Notes under the pieces: model-generated
Told to the model about the DNA's origin: nothing
The model's database searches: none
The model's input: only the letters and a program-made list of their open reading frames with translations
Made by a program: the position numbers and the translations under genes
Assembly (NCBI RefSeq): GCF_032362555.1
Contig: NC_083518.1
Coordinates: forward strand, 9,932,501-9,996,500
From: Amyelois transitella
Lineage: Eukaryota > Arthropoda > Insecta > Lepidoptera > Pyralidae
DNA length: 64,000 nt
Direction of reading: 5' to 3'
Shown here: positions 23,501 to 33,620 of the stretch, piece after piece
Numbering within the stretch: the first letter of the stretch is position 1
Layout of the letters: each line of letters starts with the position of its first letter

Positions 23501-26199
23501 CAAACAATACGGCTAGTTTTAACGTACAACTCTATTATAGGTTGACATTTAATACCAGCTATCGTGACTCCATTATAAATGTCAGATATGTTTCGACCTA
23601 AATTAATACCCTCAATAGTGATATTAGTGCCTCCATCCCACGGACCCAATTCAGGAGAAAAGGAATATATGTCGGGATTAGGACAAGTTTGAGTGCGATT
23701 TAACCATACACTAGGAATAGCACATTGCTCCTGAACTTCGCAATGATCAGATCCCTGACACCAACCACATCCAAATTTCTCCGGTAAAGCGAGACACATG
23801 CCGCAATTGTCAGCCATGTCATTACAACGGTATATCAAAATATGCATATTATCTGGATTATCTAACGGTTTCGATCCACCCCAAATAACAGCGAAAGAAG
23901 CAGTTATATTTGGCGCACGAGAGGTGTAGGTAAATTCTACTGGCTCACAATAAATAGTATCAGCTAGAAGTTGAGCATTGACGTGAGTTACGCGACCCTC
24001 TATATTGAATTGACAAACGAATCTCGTTTGGACTATAAATTGTCCTATTATGTGAACCTTAACTTTTATAGCTTTCTTTACACCGGATGGAACCAAAATT
24101 TCGTTTGTGCCGTCCGCTGTGGAATTAATAGTCGGACAAAAACCAGGACCTGACCGATAACTAGGACCGATTCTACTGACACCCGTTACTAAAATATCGT
24201 TTCTACAATTTTCGGCAGTATCGTGCGTGCATCGATGACCATCAACGCACCAGTCGCATGGGAAGGACGAACTTACGCATTGAGTACACGAGCTATACGT
24301 ATTACAATCAAAAAATGTAAAGTTAGTTGCTACAAAATCAGGTCCCTGTGTGGTGCGCACCGACAGTTTGGCTGTGAAATGATGCTGACCCGCGGGGATC
24401 GGTGGGAGCGTGTCGGTGCGCGGAGTAGTACAATTAACGCCATAAGGTTTTCTAGTAGCATTGGTTATTAAAGTACGATCTAAAGCTGTAAATGCACATA
24501 AGAATTGTCCATTAAGTGTGGGCAAGTTTTCAATTAATAAATCTAATGTTCTAGCGGTTGTTCGTTGCAGTTGGTACGGTGTAACTTGAGTAATAGTCGT
24601 GCAACGACCACTACGGTAAGAGATCCAATACAAGGGGTCTTTAGCTGCCTCTTGGCAATCTGACCGTAGACTACACTTATTTTCAAGAGAACACCAACCA
24701 CAATATGGGTCTTTGGCTCCGAGACACGTCAAGCATGATTTATAAACGCTACACTCTTGAACTTTAACTTTAGATACTTTACGTTCAGTCATTACGTATA
24801 AATGCATTAATTGAGTATCGAAGAATAAGTCTTTGTTCACTGGTGAGCCCTCGTCAACTACAATATCTCCATATTCAAAAGCGGATGTGGGACTTTCTAC
24901 CACAATCTTCTTTAAATGTCCTTGTGCTGTTCCTGCGAAAACTACAGTGTAATCTCCAGTAGCTGTAGCTGCCACTGCTGTAAGCCTCTTTTTAAATTTA
25001 GCCACTGGTACGGCTTCAACTGGCTGTTCGCCTCCAAGTGGCGTATTTACATCTAAGCCGCAAAAGTCTTCGCTGATAGATTGTAATTTGGTTCCAATAC
25101 AAGCATGGGACGGTGATATAAAATCTAGGCCACGTGAACCATTACCACTGAAACAGGTCTTGATGTTGTGCATAAACTTTCGACGAATAGCCTTCAAAGA
25201 ATACACACAGAGGGCTGACAAATCTGAAGGCGTGTTGGTGTTAATCGTTTCACTTTGACTGAACGCCGCAAAAAGAACGTCATGTTGAGCTGTTATACCA
25301 AGTTCTCCGGCAAGAACCGATCCTGGTTTTCCAACAAAAGCTGCCTGCACTAAATTATAGCCATAATTTTTTCCACCCTCTCCCGTGCAAGACATGGGGA
25401 TCTCAGTATATGAATAATAATTCTCGTCATCATGACATACACGAACTAACTTACTATAATATGTATCAGAACCAACTGCTCGTAGTTGCGTCGTTAAGAA
25501 ATAGCTAAACCCTTCAGAACTAAAACCATACACATAATTTATAGGATAACGTTCACGAGATAATGAATTTACAAACATTCTAGTCCCGGTGGTGACGGCC
25601 GTCCGGGCTATCATAAACAGTCGCTCATCTTCCAACGACCGGCTGCTCACTGTAGGAACTTCAGAACGATAGGGCGAGTTACCCGTAAAAGTAACGCCCA
25701 CGTACATAACCTGCGTCATCGGAGGATTAGGAGGACCTGGTGCGATGAACGCCACCGTGGACGCCGTCGCATTGTTCGCCACAACCGGTTCACGGATTTC
25801 ATGCACATCATGAGAAATGTTATTTAAATTCCGCACCGAACACAATCCTTGTAACACTGAACCACACGTGATTAATCGGCTGGTAGCATAGTCTATTACG
25901 AGAGCCTTGTTTATATTGTCCGTTGGCTTCTTCAGGAAATTTGGTGGGCAGTCGAAGGTGCAAAGAGCAGAATCGTTGACCGGCCCCGTGACGATGGACT
26001 GGGCGACCTCCAGGTCTGGTGACAGCTGATAAATTCTGTTGACGGCGCCAACGTAGACTCTGCCGGTGTTGCGGTCGACGACGAGGTGATTGAAGAGTGA
26101 GGTCGGCGATGACACCGGATCGGTGAAGTTCCGCACCACGTCCTGCGAGGCGCGCGCGGCGGCGCACGCAGCCCATAGGGCCAGCAGCACGCGCCACAT
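20509..26199 (-). CDS. PlexA: Plexin A, semaphorin receptor, single coding exon
   Basis: A complete 1896-residue reading frame for a class A plexin, a single-pass receptor for class 1 semaphorins that controls axon guidance and cell adhesion through a cytoplasmic GAP. Visible parts in order are: signal peptide (about 1-17, LLALWAACAAARA); Sema domain (about 20-480); PSI domains at about 482-532, 631-688 and 791-839 (CxxCxxxxDxxCGWC pattern); IPT/TIG repeats (about 841-1230); transmembrane helix (about 1241-1263); juxtamembrane segment; and the GAP domain, split by a Rho-binding insert at about 1500-1610. Both arginine-finger regions are intact: LLLRRTESV (R1428/R1429) and LPLRFWVN (R1748). 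Length and order are normal for the family. The start is the ATG at 26199, before the signal peptide, with G at -3. The absence of introns is unusual for this family as I know it. Confidence 0.95.
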   Translation of the reverse strand: MWRVLLALWAACAAARASQDVVRNFTDPVSSPTSLFNHLVVDRNTGRVYVGAVNRIYQLSPDLEVAQSIVTGPVNDSALCTFDCPPNFLKKPTDNINKALVIDYATSRLITCGSVLQGLCSVRNLNNISHDVHEIREPVVANNATASTVAFIAPGPPNPPMTQVMYVGVTFTGNSPYRSEVPTVSSRSLEDERLFMIARTAVTTGTRMFVNSLSRERYPINYVYGFSSEGFSYFLTTQLRAVGSDTYYSKLVRVCHDDENYYSYTEIPMSCTGEGGKNYGYNLVQAAFVGKPGSVLAGELGITAQHDVLFAAFSQSETINTNTPSDLSALCVYSLKAIRRKFMHNIKTCFSGNGSRGLDFISPSHACIGTKLQSISEDFCGLDVNTPLGGEQPVEAVPVAKFKKRLTAVAATATGDYTVVFAGTAQGHLKKIVVESPTSAFEYGDIVVDEGSPVNKDLFFDTQLMHLYVMTERKVSKVKVQECSVYKSCLTCLGAKDPYCGWCSLENKCSLRSDCQEAAKDPLYWISYRSGRCTTITQVTPYQLQRTTARTLDLLIENLPTLNGQFLCAFTALDRTLITNATRKPYGVNCTTPRTDTLPPIPAGQHHFTAKLSVRTTQGPDFVATNFTFFDCNTYSSCTQCVSSSFPCDWCVDGHRCTHDTAENCRNDILVTGVSRIGPSYRSGPGFCPTINSTADGTNEILVPSGVKKAIKVKVHIIGQFIVQTRFVCQFNIEGRVTHVNAQLLADTIYCEPVEFTYTSRAPNITASFAVIWGGSKPLDNPDNMHILIYRCNDMADNCGMCLALPEKFGCGWCQGSDHCEVQEQCAIPSVWLNRTQTCPNPDIYSFSPELGPWDGGTNITIEGINLGRNISDIYNGVTIAGIKCQPIIELYVKTSRIVCTVDGPGEEVHRDGPVVVRVADYRGESKRHYAFVNPKISSIHPKYGPQSGGTILHIRGEYLNAGSNIQAFIDDLPCPILNVSNELAVCRTSHSYQLKMGTLRMHFDTGVRTLEREKFEYIEDPVVDSVESGPPLASQRKQPKGIPSGGIRIKVIGRNFHSVQSPQIYVYHDNRPYIGPCSRVEFQYQTHLICESPGIESAGLNLDPDKPLELEYGFNMDDVQSVKNLTSKTGNAFLLYPDPIFEKFDEDVKYYKSEYLTINGQNLDRAATETDVEVHIGESLCNVTSLARHQLTCRPPSRDELPDGVDTPEVIVKVGRADPYYIGKLSYSSQAGLQTAISKPVLVGVIASIVILFLVFIVFLIMYRRKSTENIRVLRNMQEQMDILELRVAAECKEAFAELQTEMTDLTGDVTGGIPFLDYRTYAMKILFPNIDDHAVLQWERPELTRKEKGLRMFGQLIMNKTFLLLFIRTLESNRYFSMRDRVNVASLIMVTLQSKMEYCTDVLKTLLAELIEKCMEGKSHPKLLLRRTESVAEKMLSAWFTFLLYKFLRECAGEPLYLLFRSMKGQVDKGPVDAITSEARYSLSEEKLIRQSIDFKALTVSVSISQQTIFVNGLEATTENVQVKVLDCDTISQVKEKCLDAIYRATPHSQRPSRDELDLEWRTGASGRLILYDEDSTTKCEGEWRKLNTLNHYRVPDGACLSLVSKQSSVYNLSNMEKNDKSHTYETLNRGKYGSASPPASPLKYEHGFKYWHLVRHHDGDAHKEGERGNKMVSEIYLTRLLATKGTLQKFVDDLFETIFSTAHRGSALPLAIKYMFDFLDDQALQHAISDPEVVHTWKSNSLPLRFWVNLIKNPNFVFDVHKSNTVDSCLSVIAQTFMDSCSTSDHILGKDSPSSKLLYAKDIPVYKEWVERYYADIKLMPAISDQDMNAMLAEESRLHTKEFNTNCALNELYSYAMKYSDQLMVTLEEDEFSQKQRLAYRLEQVHSLMDYNM

Positions 26200-26460
26200 G
26201 GCGCGGGGGCATGTGGCCGGACTCTATCGCGCGCGCCGCCGCCCGCTCACCACGCCACTCGAGTCGGCCCGTTCCAAGCATCTGCAACGCGAGACACCCA
26301 CTCAGGCGCACTGCTCGCGCCCGTACGTCATCCCCAGCCGCAGCCACTTCGTTCCCATCGCACCGCACCGCTCCGCCGCCTGTTAAATGCCTACGAGACC
26401 AATGTCAACCGGTGAAGCCTGAAGACGCTCGAAACCGAACTAGGTACTGATTGCTAATAC
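26200..26460 (-). promoter_or_regulatory. Plexin A GC-rich 5' leader with splice acceptor and upstream ORF
   Basis: The sequence upstream of the plexin start is strongly GC-rich. On the - strand a plausible acceptor (tctcgcgttgcag) precedes 26281, suggesting that a non-coding first exon is spliced here. An ATG at 26281, and another shortly before the plexin ATG in the same frame, open an out-of-frame reading frame that overlaps the plexin start and ends at 25820 (153 residues). The overlapping frame has no recognisable protein character. Confidence 0.4.
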
Positions 26461-28750
26461 TATGTGCTTACATTTCGCGGTGCGCCGCATTTGCACGCTT
26501 TCGGAGAGGTCCAGTGCGATTGGAGCGAATTCGCGAGCTGAAACGACGACGCACAATGACCGTCTTAAAGAAGAAGCGATAAATGTACTAACCTATTTTT
26601 GTTCGATTAACATCAAACATAATTCTCAATTCAAACTGCCAATTCATGTGACATCTGCTCCAGTCGCATTGTCAATTTACTCTACATTAAAACCGAGAAA
26701 GCTATTTAAAGCGATTGCTGAGTAACTCTGGGTAGATTGATCGTTCAAAAATAGGTTAGTACCATGAAAGATCGGTCACAGGCGACCTCGACGCGGTCAG
26801 TGCACTGATACAAGTCACACGCCGACGAAAGCCTCAGCATCCTCAAAAGGGGGAATAAAATAAAATGATAAATTGGCATGCTGTTCGTAAGGGAGTGAAC
26901 GTGGTAGCGCAACGATAAAGTAAAATTATTGGAGAAACTAAAAACATCGAGACACATATGTCATACTTACAGAAAGGGCATGTTGAAGTGTTGTTACGGG
27001 CTTCAGAATAATATGTTTACTTTGTGTAGATCATAAGCATACAGAGGATAATCTCATAATGCGTGCACGACGATGCAGGCTTGTCGAGACCTGTAACAAA
27101 GCAACGGAGACTAATTAATTAATGCAGAACATCGTTGAATTTCGTCGTCGGTCATATGGATATTTCGGTTTTTGGTCCTTCTTAAGACAGACAAAGGTCT
27201 GACTGGCGACTAGGATTGTCAGAGAGCTAAATATTTGTGTTTGTACAGACGATGTAATTGTCATTAGGAATTTTAATACTTTGTTTTGGGGTACAATAAA
27301 CAATCAGTGTAAAGCCCACTTTTCAACATAAGCCATGGTCGTCAGCGGAGCGTGATACATGGCCACATTGGCCACCTACTTACCAACCCAACCGAGTGAA
27401 TATTAAAGTGAACGCTCTTACATTAAAATCGTAATTTCCTGTTTTACTGTGTGCTCTGGCAGACTCGATGACTGGTTGTATGATAAGGGTTTAATGTTCC
27501 CATTCATTTCAATGATAAGTATTAAACAGTCATTAGTTGAGAATGTAAATAGTTAGCTAAATACTGTTTGTTATTTTCTTTAATGATGATTTGCTAAGCA
27601 ATTACTATATTGAATAAAAAGATTGATAATTTATTTCAGCTATTCATTCCAAATCACATATCAACCATACTATAATTACTTTAAGGCCAAAGATAAACCG
27701 AAAAAGAACTTTTTCTAATCATTCAGTCGATAACTATCATATCTAACTATATAGGTACTTACATACCTATAGCCACGTCATTATCCCTTGCGGGATAGAC
27801 AGAGCCGTCAGTCTTGAAAAGACTTGGCCACGTTCAACTGTATGGCTTTATAATGGAATTGAGATTCAAATAGTGACAGGTTGCCAGCCCATCGCCTACA
27901 AGAGGAATCCAAAGTTTATTAGCCTATTTAAAGTTAGATGAATTGAAGAATGTATAATAATTGAGGCAGACCCGGGCTTGTAAAGGATGCATCAAACTAA
28001 TGAGAACGAGAGAGCTAATGTAAAATATCAACCACAAATAAATAATATCTCATATCAAATTCCTCGCATTCCATCGACGCTTACCTAACAAGCTTAGTGC
28101 CAAGGTCAAGTCTCTTCGTTGTTCCAAAAAAAAATACGTTGTCAAACAACTTATTTCCATCTTACAGAGCTTATCTCACGTTTACAACATGTTACATAAA
28201 TTTGACTGCATAATGTTCTACAGCGCGGTAAAGGAGAGGTGTACTACGTTCGTCGAAACGTATCTTGGATTTCGTTGTCAATTTGGCATCCAACAAATAA
28301 TGCTGTTTGCAGACACGCCATTGTTAGTCACAACGATCAGTCAATGCTTTAAAAAATACTTGTTTTAGTATTTTTTCCATAGTCTTTTTTTCATAGTCTT
28401 AGTCGTTAAGGTATATAAGTGTTATAAGGCTTTGAAGGCCAAATATAAAATACAATGAGAAAAAGCCGTAACGCGTGGTTGAAGAAAGAGAAAAAAGTGT
28501 AGTTGCTTATCCTATTGTTATTATAGTTTTTTCTCATACATTCATACATATAGTAAAGTCTATATCCCCTTCGGGATAGACAGTACCTGTTGGTTCTGTC
28601 TGTCTCGAAAGACTAAAAGACACATTCAGCTGTTTGGCTCAATTATGGAATTGAGATTCAGATAGTGGCAGGTCCCTAGCCCATCGCTAACAAGCGGAAT
28701 ACTAACGTTATAAGCCTATCACCTTTTACGACATACAAATATAAAAATAC

Positions 28751-28957
28751 TAGAGGCCGCCCGCGACTTCGTCCGCATGGAAACCCTATCAATCCCGCGG
28801 GAACTCTGGGATAAAAAGTAGCCTATGTGTTATTCTGGGTCTTCAGCTACCTACATACCAAATTTCATGGTAATCGGTTCAGTAGTTTTTGCGTGAAAGA
28901 GTAACAAACATCCATACATCCATACAAACTTTCGCCTTTATAATAGTAGTAGGATGA
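28751..28957 (+). repeat. Young interspersed repeat, copy 1 of 3
   Basis: From TAGAGGCCGCCCGCGACTTC to CTTTATAATAGTAGTAGGAT. It is apparently identical to the copies at 49833-50020 and 53141-53340 over the first ~170 bp, and differs mainly in the number of ACATCCAT units near the end. There is no coding potential. The identity implies very recent spread. The superfamily is unassigned. Confidence 0.8.
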
Positions 28958-30018
28958 AGCGGATCTATTCTAAAGTGAAAATTAGGGGAACCACACTATA
29001 AAATTCTAATATGTCGTTATTCTGTTTCACTAATTGAATTTTTTAAATATTAAATGACCTACTCTGTTCATGACTCATGCACATGAATAATGGTTAAATT
29101 TTACATTGTTTCATTTATTTTTACCGTTCAAGTCTTCAATAACTGATTTTAATCTTTGTATTTCTCTTGTAGGTGATGGACAAGCAACCTGTCACTATTT
29201 GAATCTCATTTCCATCATAAAGCCATACAGCTGAAAGAGGCCTTTCAGCCTTTTCAAGACTGTTGGCTCTGTCTACCCCGCGAGTTAAGTCAAGCCTCAG
29301 TTATAACTAAAGTATTCGACAAACTCTTATAGAATTTAATAACTTTCTTATCATTTATTTATTTTTAAGCCATTATAATTGGTGTCTTTATAGAAATGAG
29401 TCCTTTACGGAATAACTTATACTTCGCAGAATGGTCATATTTTGCGAGAACAAGTCGTATCGCGGCTTATAAAAAAGGGCATAACATTAAATTATGACGA
29501 AGACTGCAAAATATTTTTCATTCATTCATCATCCAATAACAATTTTTTTTCGGTTCATTTAGGTCATTGGGCCACTGTGGTCACTATTTCAGGGTATATC
29601 TGTCTGTACACCGGTCTAAGAAGAATCCCGAAATCCCATCCGCCGACATAATAGACTCTTAAGTTTCTGTCATAGCATGATTCAAAGTCGAAAAGATCAA
29701 TGACCAATTTCCCAATGACGAAGAATTATATCATCGAACCGTTCGTAGGTGAAACGACCATCATGAAACAGTTTCAGACACGGTAACCCTGCTAACAATC
29801 CCGAATATACAATTACGTCTTTACCAGGTAGACAGAACCAACAGTCTAAAGACTAAAGTCACCTTCAGCTGAATGGCTCAATGATTGCATTAAGATTCAA
29901 TGAAAGAATGAGAATCCCGAATTTATTAGCCTTTCCCTTGATTGTCTTTTACAATTTGCAAAAGAAGAGAAGCCACTGGTACACACTATGTTTTTTCATG
30001 CTACCAGACCAGCATTGA

Positions 30019-30250
30019 AGCTAATAAAAAATAAAATAAAATAAAAATCATTTATTTCAGACAATTGAGTCCATACAAATACAAATTATGTCGAAAATAT
30101 ATCAAAATTAATAATAAATAAATTGAAAAAATTGAAAAAATCCTAAAAACATAATATCTCTATTTCTGCCAAATTGAGTAAAAATTGTTTATGGTGCTGG
30201 CATGGGTTAAACGTCCCATTGCATTCAAGGGCTCAAGGTCATCATTAACA
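30019..30250 (-). mobile_element. Probable 3' end of an A-tailed non-LTR element
   Basis: A run of AAATAAAATAAAAT-type units followed by CATTTATTTCAGACAATTGAG looks like the reverse-complemented or A-rich junction of a LINE 3' end. Only the terminal region is present and no coding sequence remains. Orientation and extent are approximate. Confidence 0.35.
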
Positions 30251-33200
30251 TGTAAACACAATGGCCTGGCTTGGGAATCGATTGTCGTCATTTAGGGGTG
30301 TTATACATGTGAAATACTATTTTGTATTACTTACAATGTTGAAAGATTTTAAATATTGTGTGTTTATCCCTAACAGGTAAGATAGAACCTTGAAGAATCA
30401 CATTCAGCTTTATGATGTAAATAAGATTCAGATAAAGCCAGATTGTTAGCCCATAGCCTAAAAATAAGAATATATACATATATTATAATCACGTCTACAT
30501 AGGTACCCTGCAGGGTAGACTGAGCAAACATTCTTGAAAAGACTGAAAGCCCACATTCAGCTGTTAGGCTTTATGATAGAATTGAGATTCAAATAGTTAC
30601 GGACTCCTAGACCATTGTGTAAAAGAAGAATCCCAAGTTTATAAGTCTATCCCTTAGTCACTACAGCGACATCAATGAGAAGTAGATGAAAAGGGCCTAT
30701 TCTCAAGTGCAAAGAACTATAATTAAATAATACTAAGTAATTGCATCATGAGAAATACCAAACCTATCTGTTTATCACTAAATTTTCTTTTCAGAATCAT
30801 TATGACTAACTCGCTACCTTATAACTGCATCGATAATTAATTTTAAAAAAAACTGTTGTCAAAGTCAAGTTGCGTTTGTTTTTAACAAAAGTAAACTTAA
30901 TTTATTTAATTCCATACTAGTTAATTAATATATAAAAATTTCAGTAAGTCTCCATGAGGTGATATAAGTGCTGACATTTACTAACCTCAAAAAATCTCTA
31001 TTACAGTGCAGAGAGGCAATACTGCCAGCTCACTGGCACCAAGACATTTTATTAATTATTAATTTAAAAATTCATTCATAAAAAAACCCAATATCAAACC
31101 CATTTTGACTTTATTACATGCTGTAGCATTTAGAATTTTAACAGTTACATTTGTAGCAAATAATTGTTAAATAAGTAAGCTGCATTCCTATTAAAAAAAA
31201 CTGAAATTACGCTTTTCAATTTAACAGACTAATTTTTTCTGCGTTTTTTTATTATACCACTAGATCTTTTCTATCATGTGACGTAATATTACAGAAGATA
31301 GGTTAATTATTTTTTCTTTCCATTTGTGCGGCACACACAACCCAGTCACATAAAACTTTCTGCACATATGCTCCTAGGCTCCCTTGATTGCAGAGGTTAA
31401 TATAGAAATTGTATTTCTTTATTATAATTTTTCAGGAGCCTTTAGAACAGAAATTGTAGTACAAAGGTATTACTTATTTCATTAGAAATCTCTTTCAGTG
31501 GACCTGTAAGAGAAATGAATATTGGAACAGTTTGGTGTTTTGTTATTAAGAGTTACAAGTAAAATCCTGAATCGGCCAATCAAATTGTGGACATAGCCAG
31601 AATAGGCAAAAATATGTGAGAATGCAATGTAACATTAAGATGATATTTGGCAATAAACTACTTGAATTTATAATATCATGACCTAGGTACTAACTAAACA
31701 ATATTATGATTGAAAATTAACTAATGAATTCCAAATAAGGTACCCGTGATCAGTGATTTTTACATAATTAAAGCAATTAGAATGTTTACTTACAAATCAT
31801 TTTAGTTATGATTAAGTATTTCATCTATTAGAATAAAGGCTCATATTTTTTTTCATTTAAGGTTGTTTTGCCTAGTATTTATTAAAAGGCAGTTTTGTTT
31901 TATTTGCATATTTTATGACTATTTTAGTGTGTATAGTGAATAGATTCATGCCCCTTATAGAGTTAGGTGAAAAGATATTGAATTTACCTATGCTGAATAT
32001 AATAGAACCTTTTTTTTGTAATAATAAGGGATAACAATTTTTTTTCACAAATAGGTTAGAGGAAGAAAGCCCATTATTTCATGGTATAACTCGTGTCTTT
32101 TTCGAATGATACAATAAATTAATTAATATCTGTGAGCAAAAAGCTACTGGTAAGTAGTACCAGTCCAGTACCAGTAGTACTAAAGTCCTAAACGCTATAA
32201 TCCTGCGGACTATCACAATTCAGAGCGTATGCAAAGGTACTTTACTATGTGTCGGTTCACAAGTACGTTTCCACTTCCACCCACGTAAATATTCAACCTA
32301 CGCACGAATACATCAAAAAACAATGCAACTGTTACGTAGTTATTTTCACAATGTTTCAACACAATAAGTCTGATTTACTACGAATTCCGTACAACATCTT
32401 GCTGACAGATACGAAAAGTCGCCATTATCGCGCACGCGAGTCGATAAAATGAAGCCATTGGAATATGTGTGTAACGCTACCCATTTCATAAAAATGAATA
32501 ATAAAAGCAAATTTCTAAACTTAAGAACTTACCTGATAATTAATATTCTCTCAGGTTAAAGTCAACAATCCTCAAAAAATCCACGAGTCAGTAGATCACA
32601 ATTACACCACTGCACACCGTATTTTTCTTTGTAAATTTGTATACACTTATATTAAACAAAACACTATACACCACTACCGACGGCTAAAATCACAACATTT
32701 TACATAAAAAAATAACTGTCGAATTCTACAGCCCGTTTCAATGTATGAAATACTCCGTTTGCCCAAGTTCTCCACGACAAGAGCATCAGTCTTCGTACAT
32801 CGCCGTGGAATGATTTCGGTTTCGCTTTTCGAACGAGTCTAGGCGTGACTGACTCGAAAATAGCCGAACATTGCCGATCGTAAATGTTTCCAAAAATTGC
32901 CACTCGTGGCAGCACTGTTCCGCGTTTGGGTGCGTTCATATTTGGTTCATTTTCAATGCGTTCCGTTTATTTTGGATACTTAAGATTTATAATCGTAGAA
33001 AATATATACATATTATAATGGGTTTATAATCACCCTTGCGGGATAGACAGACGTATCGTGTTTATTTGTAAAATGTCATGGCCATAATTTTTTATAGAAA
33101 GAGGCGTGATTTTATCTTATTATGTATGCTTTTTGGCAAAAATAATTAAAATGTTATTCCTGTATAGGGAAAAAGGGATCCAAAAGAACCAAATCAATAA

Positions 33201-33620
33201 TTTATCATCACAAGAAGGAAACTGAACTGCACTGCTTTTTCGTACCATGACATCAATTATAAGCAGACCTGCGGCAGGTCTGCTCAGTAAACCGTTCACC
33301 ATTTTTTTTGTATAGAGTTTTTCTACCACAACGGCCACTTTTGACAGCAGGAATTGTTTCTTGCTCGTCGCAAATGTCAAATAAAGCGATTCTTAAAAAG
33401 TTACTTTTAGGTAGCTTCTTTGGACATTTTGGCGTTGTTTTGTAAGATATTCACCAAATGTTCCGTGTTTGTTTCCTAAGGATTTGTACATTCAAAGCTA
33501 TTGTTTAATAAGAATTTGATTAAATTCATTTAAACCTACCTATGAATTGTTTAAAAAAGTTAAATCTACAAAAGAATAAGTTGTGTAAACATTAATAACA
33601 CCTCTAACATTATTGCAAAG

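Larger units (their letters stand above)
26461..33230. other. Intergenic repeat-rich region
   Basis: No host gene is recognised. Contents are SINE-like fragments at about 27765-27930 (-), 28550-28740 (-), 29170-29285 (+), 29810-29960 (-) and 30490-30690 (-); a young repeat at 28751-28957; an A-rich LINE end at 30019-30250; and a moderately GC-rich block at 32150-32950. That block has one 79-codon ATG frame on the - strand (32700-32939) with no recognisable product. The rest is AT-rich unique sequence. Confidence 0.6.

Noticed and set aside
32700..32939. 79-codon ATG frame on the - strand, moderately GC-rich
   Set aside because: It has no recognisable motif, no neighbouring exons and no splice context. 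It could be a small gene but cannot be supported from the sequence alone.
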